A stretch of DNA of 10,000 nucleotides from Salpingoeca rosetta. Taxonomy: Eukaryota; Opisthokonta; Choanoflagellata; Craspedida; Salpingoecidae. A program made the position numbers and the translations under genes. Location of the stretch: the NCBI RefSeq assembly GCF_000188695.1, contig NW_004754907.1, forward strand, positions 600,945 through 610,944, in the 5' to 3' direction. Below, piece after piece: positions 1 to 10,000 of this stretch; the stretch's first letter is position 1; each line of letters opens with the position of its first letter. Under the pieces are notes generated by a model that did not search any database, was not told the origin of the DNA, and worked only from the letters and a program-made list of their open reading frames with translations.

Positions 1-693
1 CTCTACCAGGTATGCGCGCGCGTGTTGATGTTGTGGTTTGGGTGGAAGGAAAGGGCGTTATTGTGTGACACTGGCCATGCTCAGCACCGCTCTCACGCGT
101 GGTTTGCTTATTGTATCCATGTCGCGCAGCGTGGCATCTACCCACCAGAGCAGTTTGAGCGGGTGAAGAAGTATGGCCTGACGCTGCTGACAACTGGCGA
201 CGAATCGCTCAAGCGCTACGTGAACAACATCCTCACCCAACTCAACAGTACGTTTGGTCGAAGATGGGAACACGTGAAAGCGATGAAGATAAGGGGAGGG
301 AATGGAGGGCGCTAGTTGTGTCGATATAGCAGCTCACACTATGCTTTATCCTTACTGTTCACATTGACAGCATGGCTGATGGAGAAGACGATCCAGAAGG
401 TTGTGCTCGTCATCAGCAGCTCCATGACGTCTGAGGTGTGTTGCTGTTGCCGGTCGCTGTTCACGGTTGCACTGGCGGTGTTCAACTGCTGCGTTCTCTG
501 CCTTCATTCCGCGTCGTTTTGTACACGCTCGTACGCACACTCGCACACATGCACACATGCACGCCTTCTTATTGTCCTTCACGTGCTCTTTGTGCAGGTC
601 ATGGAACGCTGGCAGTTTGACATTGAGTGTGACAAGTCCATGGACGAAAACTCGTGCGTATGAATGACTATACGTGCTGCATTGTGTGTGCGT

Positions 694-726
<33 letters not shown>

Positions 727-1509
727 TTTTCTCACATCACCGTTCGACTTCCCATGGTTGCACTGCTCTTCTTTCGTTTATGTTTCCTCACACATGCACA
801 CGCGCTCATGTTTTGCAGTGTGTCGAACAAGACGGAGAAGGAGATCCATGCTGAGATTCAGGGCATCCTGCGTCAGATCACGGCCAGCGTGTCGTTCCTG
901 CCACTCATTGACGACCCGTGTGCCTTTGAGATTCTCATCTACACCGACAAGGACGTGCTCACACCAGAGGTGCGCGCACTCGTGTGGGTGGATGTGGGTG
1001 TGTCTTTGGTTGCGTGTGCAGTTGTATGTGTGTGGGTGGGTGTGTCTTTGGTTGCGTGTGCAGTTGTATGTGTGTGTCTGTGTACGCGCGCGCGTGTGCG
1101 TGTGCGTGCGCCTTTGTTTGCTTTGTGAGTCTGTGTTCGTGTCTGTGTTTGTGTCGATTCATCTGTCTGTGTCGACAATGCCCTCACCACAACGCCACAT
1201 GCGGGTTTTGCTGCAGACGTGGGAGGAGTCCGATGCAAAGCTCGTGCCCAACGCCGCAGAGGTGTTTCCCCTCCGCTCCTTCTCCACAAACATCCATGCG
1301 GTCAGTTTGTGCGTGTGTGTGGGGGGCGGGGGTGTTGGGTGGAGGAAGGGAGTGTTGATCCGCCAAGGTGGTGTGCGTTCGTTTTCGCTGAGGCGAGAGG
1401 GAGACTTTCAAAGCTCACACACACGCACACACGCGCACACACGCACACACACACACACACATATGTGTTACAGGTCAAGTCATCGGTCATGTACCGGCGC
1501 GAAGACTGA
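1..1509 (+). CDS. MAD2: MAD2-type spindle assembly checkpoint protein (HORMA domain), 5' partial, seven exons in window
   Basis: Exons: <1-9, 130-247, 371-435, 598-653, 819-969, 1217-1300, 1474-1509 (TGA at 1507-1509). All introns are GT-AG and the phases join, giving 172 residues. The product follows human MAD2L1 (205 aa) from LYQ|RGIYP onward: KYGLTLL, RWQFDIECDK, RQITASVSFLPL, LIYTDKD, WEES, LRSFST, then a short tail ending YRRED. About 31 N-terminal residues lie left of the window. MAD2 is a HORMA-domain protein that switches between open and closed forms, binds MAD1 and CDC20 at unattached kinetochores, and restrains the anaphase-promoting complex. The Arg-Gln pair used in MAD2 dimerisation (R133/Q134 in human) is kept in RQITA, as is the Trp after the NNILTQLN helix and a Ser at the human S195 position. 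The C-terminus after the last Tyr is about two residues shorter than in human. REV7/MAD2L2 is less likely given the RWQFDIECDK and LIYTDKD matches. Confidence 0.95.
695..724 (+). repeat. (TG)n microsatellite in MAD2 intron 4
   Basis: Near-perfect TG dinucleotide tract starting about 40 bases after the donor at 654, on the sense strand of MAD2. It creates spurious Cys-Val frames. Confidence 0.9.
994..1077 (+). repeat. Two tandem copies of a 42-bp unit in MAD2 intron 5
   Basis: The unit contains GTGTCTTTGGTTGCGTGTGC followed by a TTGTATGTG segment; the copies are nearly identical at exactly 42-bp spacing. It lies 25 bases inside the intron that begins at 970. Confidence 0.9.
1414..1463 (+). 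repeat. (CA)n tract upstream of the last MAD2 acceptor
   Basis: CA repeat with CG interruptions, ending about 10 bases before the acceptor AG at 1472-1473. It takes the place of a normal polypyrimidine tract. Confidence 0.9.
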
Positions 1510-2146
1510 CGAGGAGACGCGGCTAACAACCAGAAAGCGATGGATTGACATGATTGTTGAGCATGGGCGTTGTATGACTTGGGTGGCATGTTGTTTTGTG
1601 GATTCCTACTGTGTTGCAGCCATCGCACGAGTTACATTGAATGAGCGTGCAAGATGGAATGCAGAACCAAGGGCATGTGTGCGCGCGATGGAAGTGAGAC
1701 ATGGTCAATCGCTTTGGGGAGCGCTCACGGGTGCCTGTAACGACAATCCCAACGACCAACAGTTATGTCTTCTGTCATCGGATTGTAACCGTCGATGTAC
1801 GCTTGAAGATTGGTTGATGCATTTGACGGTGTTTGCGCAAGCACACACACACATACACACACAGTGCTTTTGGTTCTTTCATGTCAATGTCAACCAATGA
1901 CCAACAGCACACATAAAGTCGGGTTTTCAAATGAAGTCTTGACGTTGTGACCTGATTCGTTTATCAATGAACACGGAAGTAACGTCCTGGACCAACACGT
2001 TCGTTCATGTGCAAGCAGATGAGCGATTGTCAAAACCCCCATCAAACCTACTCATACGCGACCACCTAGCGTGGCGCCACCACCACAACAAAACAACAAG
2101 AACATCCCTAAACACATCCACCAACTCCCCTCCCCCTCTCTCTCAC
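1510..2146. other. Convergent intergenic region with both 3' ends
   Basis: No supported gene lies here. The MAD2 stop is at 1509 and the stop of the opposing gene at 2147, so the 637 bases must hold both 3' UTRs and cleavage sites. No AATAAA is visible on either strand; the nearest candidates are ATAAAG near 1911 on plus and GATAAA near 1960 on minus. A CA tract sits at 1841-1863. Open frames here lack codon structure or homology. Confidence 0.7.
1841..1863. repeat. Short (CA)n tract between the genes
   Basis: CA dinucleotide run with one CATA interruption in the intergenic region. Confidence 0.8.

Positions 2147-10000
<7,854 letters not shown>

Noticed and set aside
674..1900. 408-codon plus-strand open frame across MAD2 exons and introns
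   Set aside because: It reads through GT-AG introns in the wrong frame for MAD2 and is mostly Cys-Val and Thr-His from TG/CA repeats.

Overview
This is eukaryotic nuclear DNA. Genes are split by short GT-AG introns of roughly 120 to 520 bases, the introns are packed with TG/CA microsatellites, and one protein carries long polyglutamine, acidic and basic tracts. Exons read with ordinary stops (both genes end in TGA). The style (compact, intron-rich, CA/TG-rich introns, a MAD2 close to the animal protein) fits a unicellular relative of animals such as a choanoflagellate. That placement is inference; no marker in the window proves it.

Layout: (1) Bases 1-1509, plus strand: the last seven exons of a MAD2-type spindle-checkpoint gene, cut by the left edge so that about 31 N-terminal residues are missing. 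All exon phases join, and the product can be followed by homology from LYQ to the stop. (2) Bases 1510-2146: a gene-free interval between the two convergent genes, holding both 3' ends and one short CA repeat. (3) Bases 2147-10000, minus strand: a single 14-exon gene whose 5' end lies beyond the right edge. Its exons join in a continuous frame of 1564 residues plus stop. I do not recognise the family. The product has an acidic/basic N-terminal region, a conserved-looking core with four hydrophobic segments, a helical, charged region, and an 863-residue low-complexity tail encoded by the last exon.

The two genes are neighbours by position only; nothing links their functions. The main points for follow-up are: the unidentified membrane protein; two acidic FFAT-like (VAP-binding) motifs, one near each end of it; a cluster of basophilic kinase-type sites; introns whose sense strand tends to be TG-rich at the 5' end and CA/C-rich at the 3' end; and a (GAT)43 array a few bases from a 3' splice site. 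Most long open frames in the window that encode runs of Cys-Val, Thr-His, Met, Asp or Ser are microsatellite artefacts.
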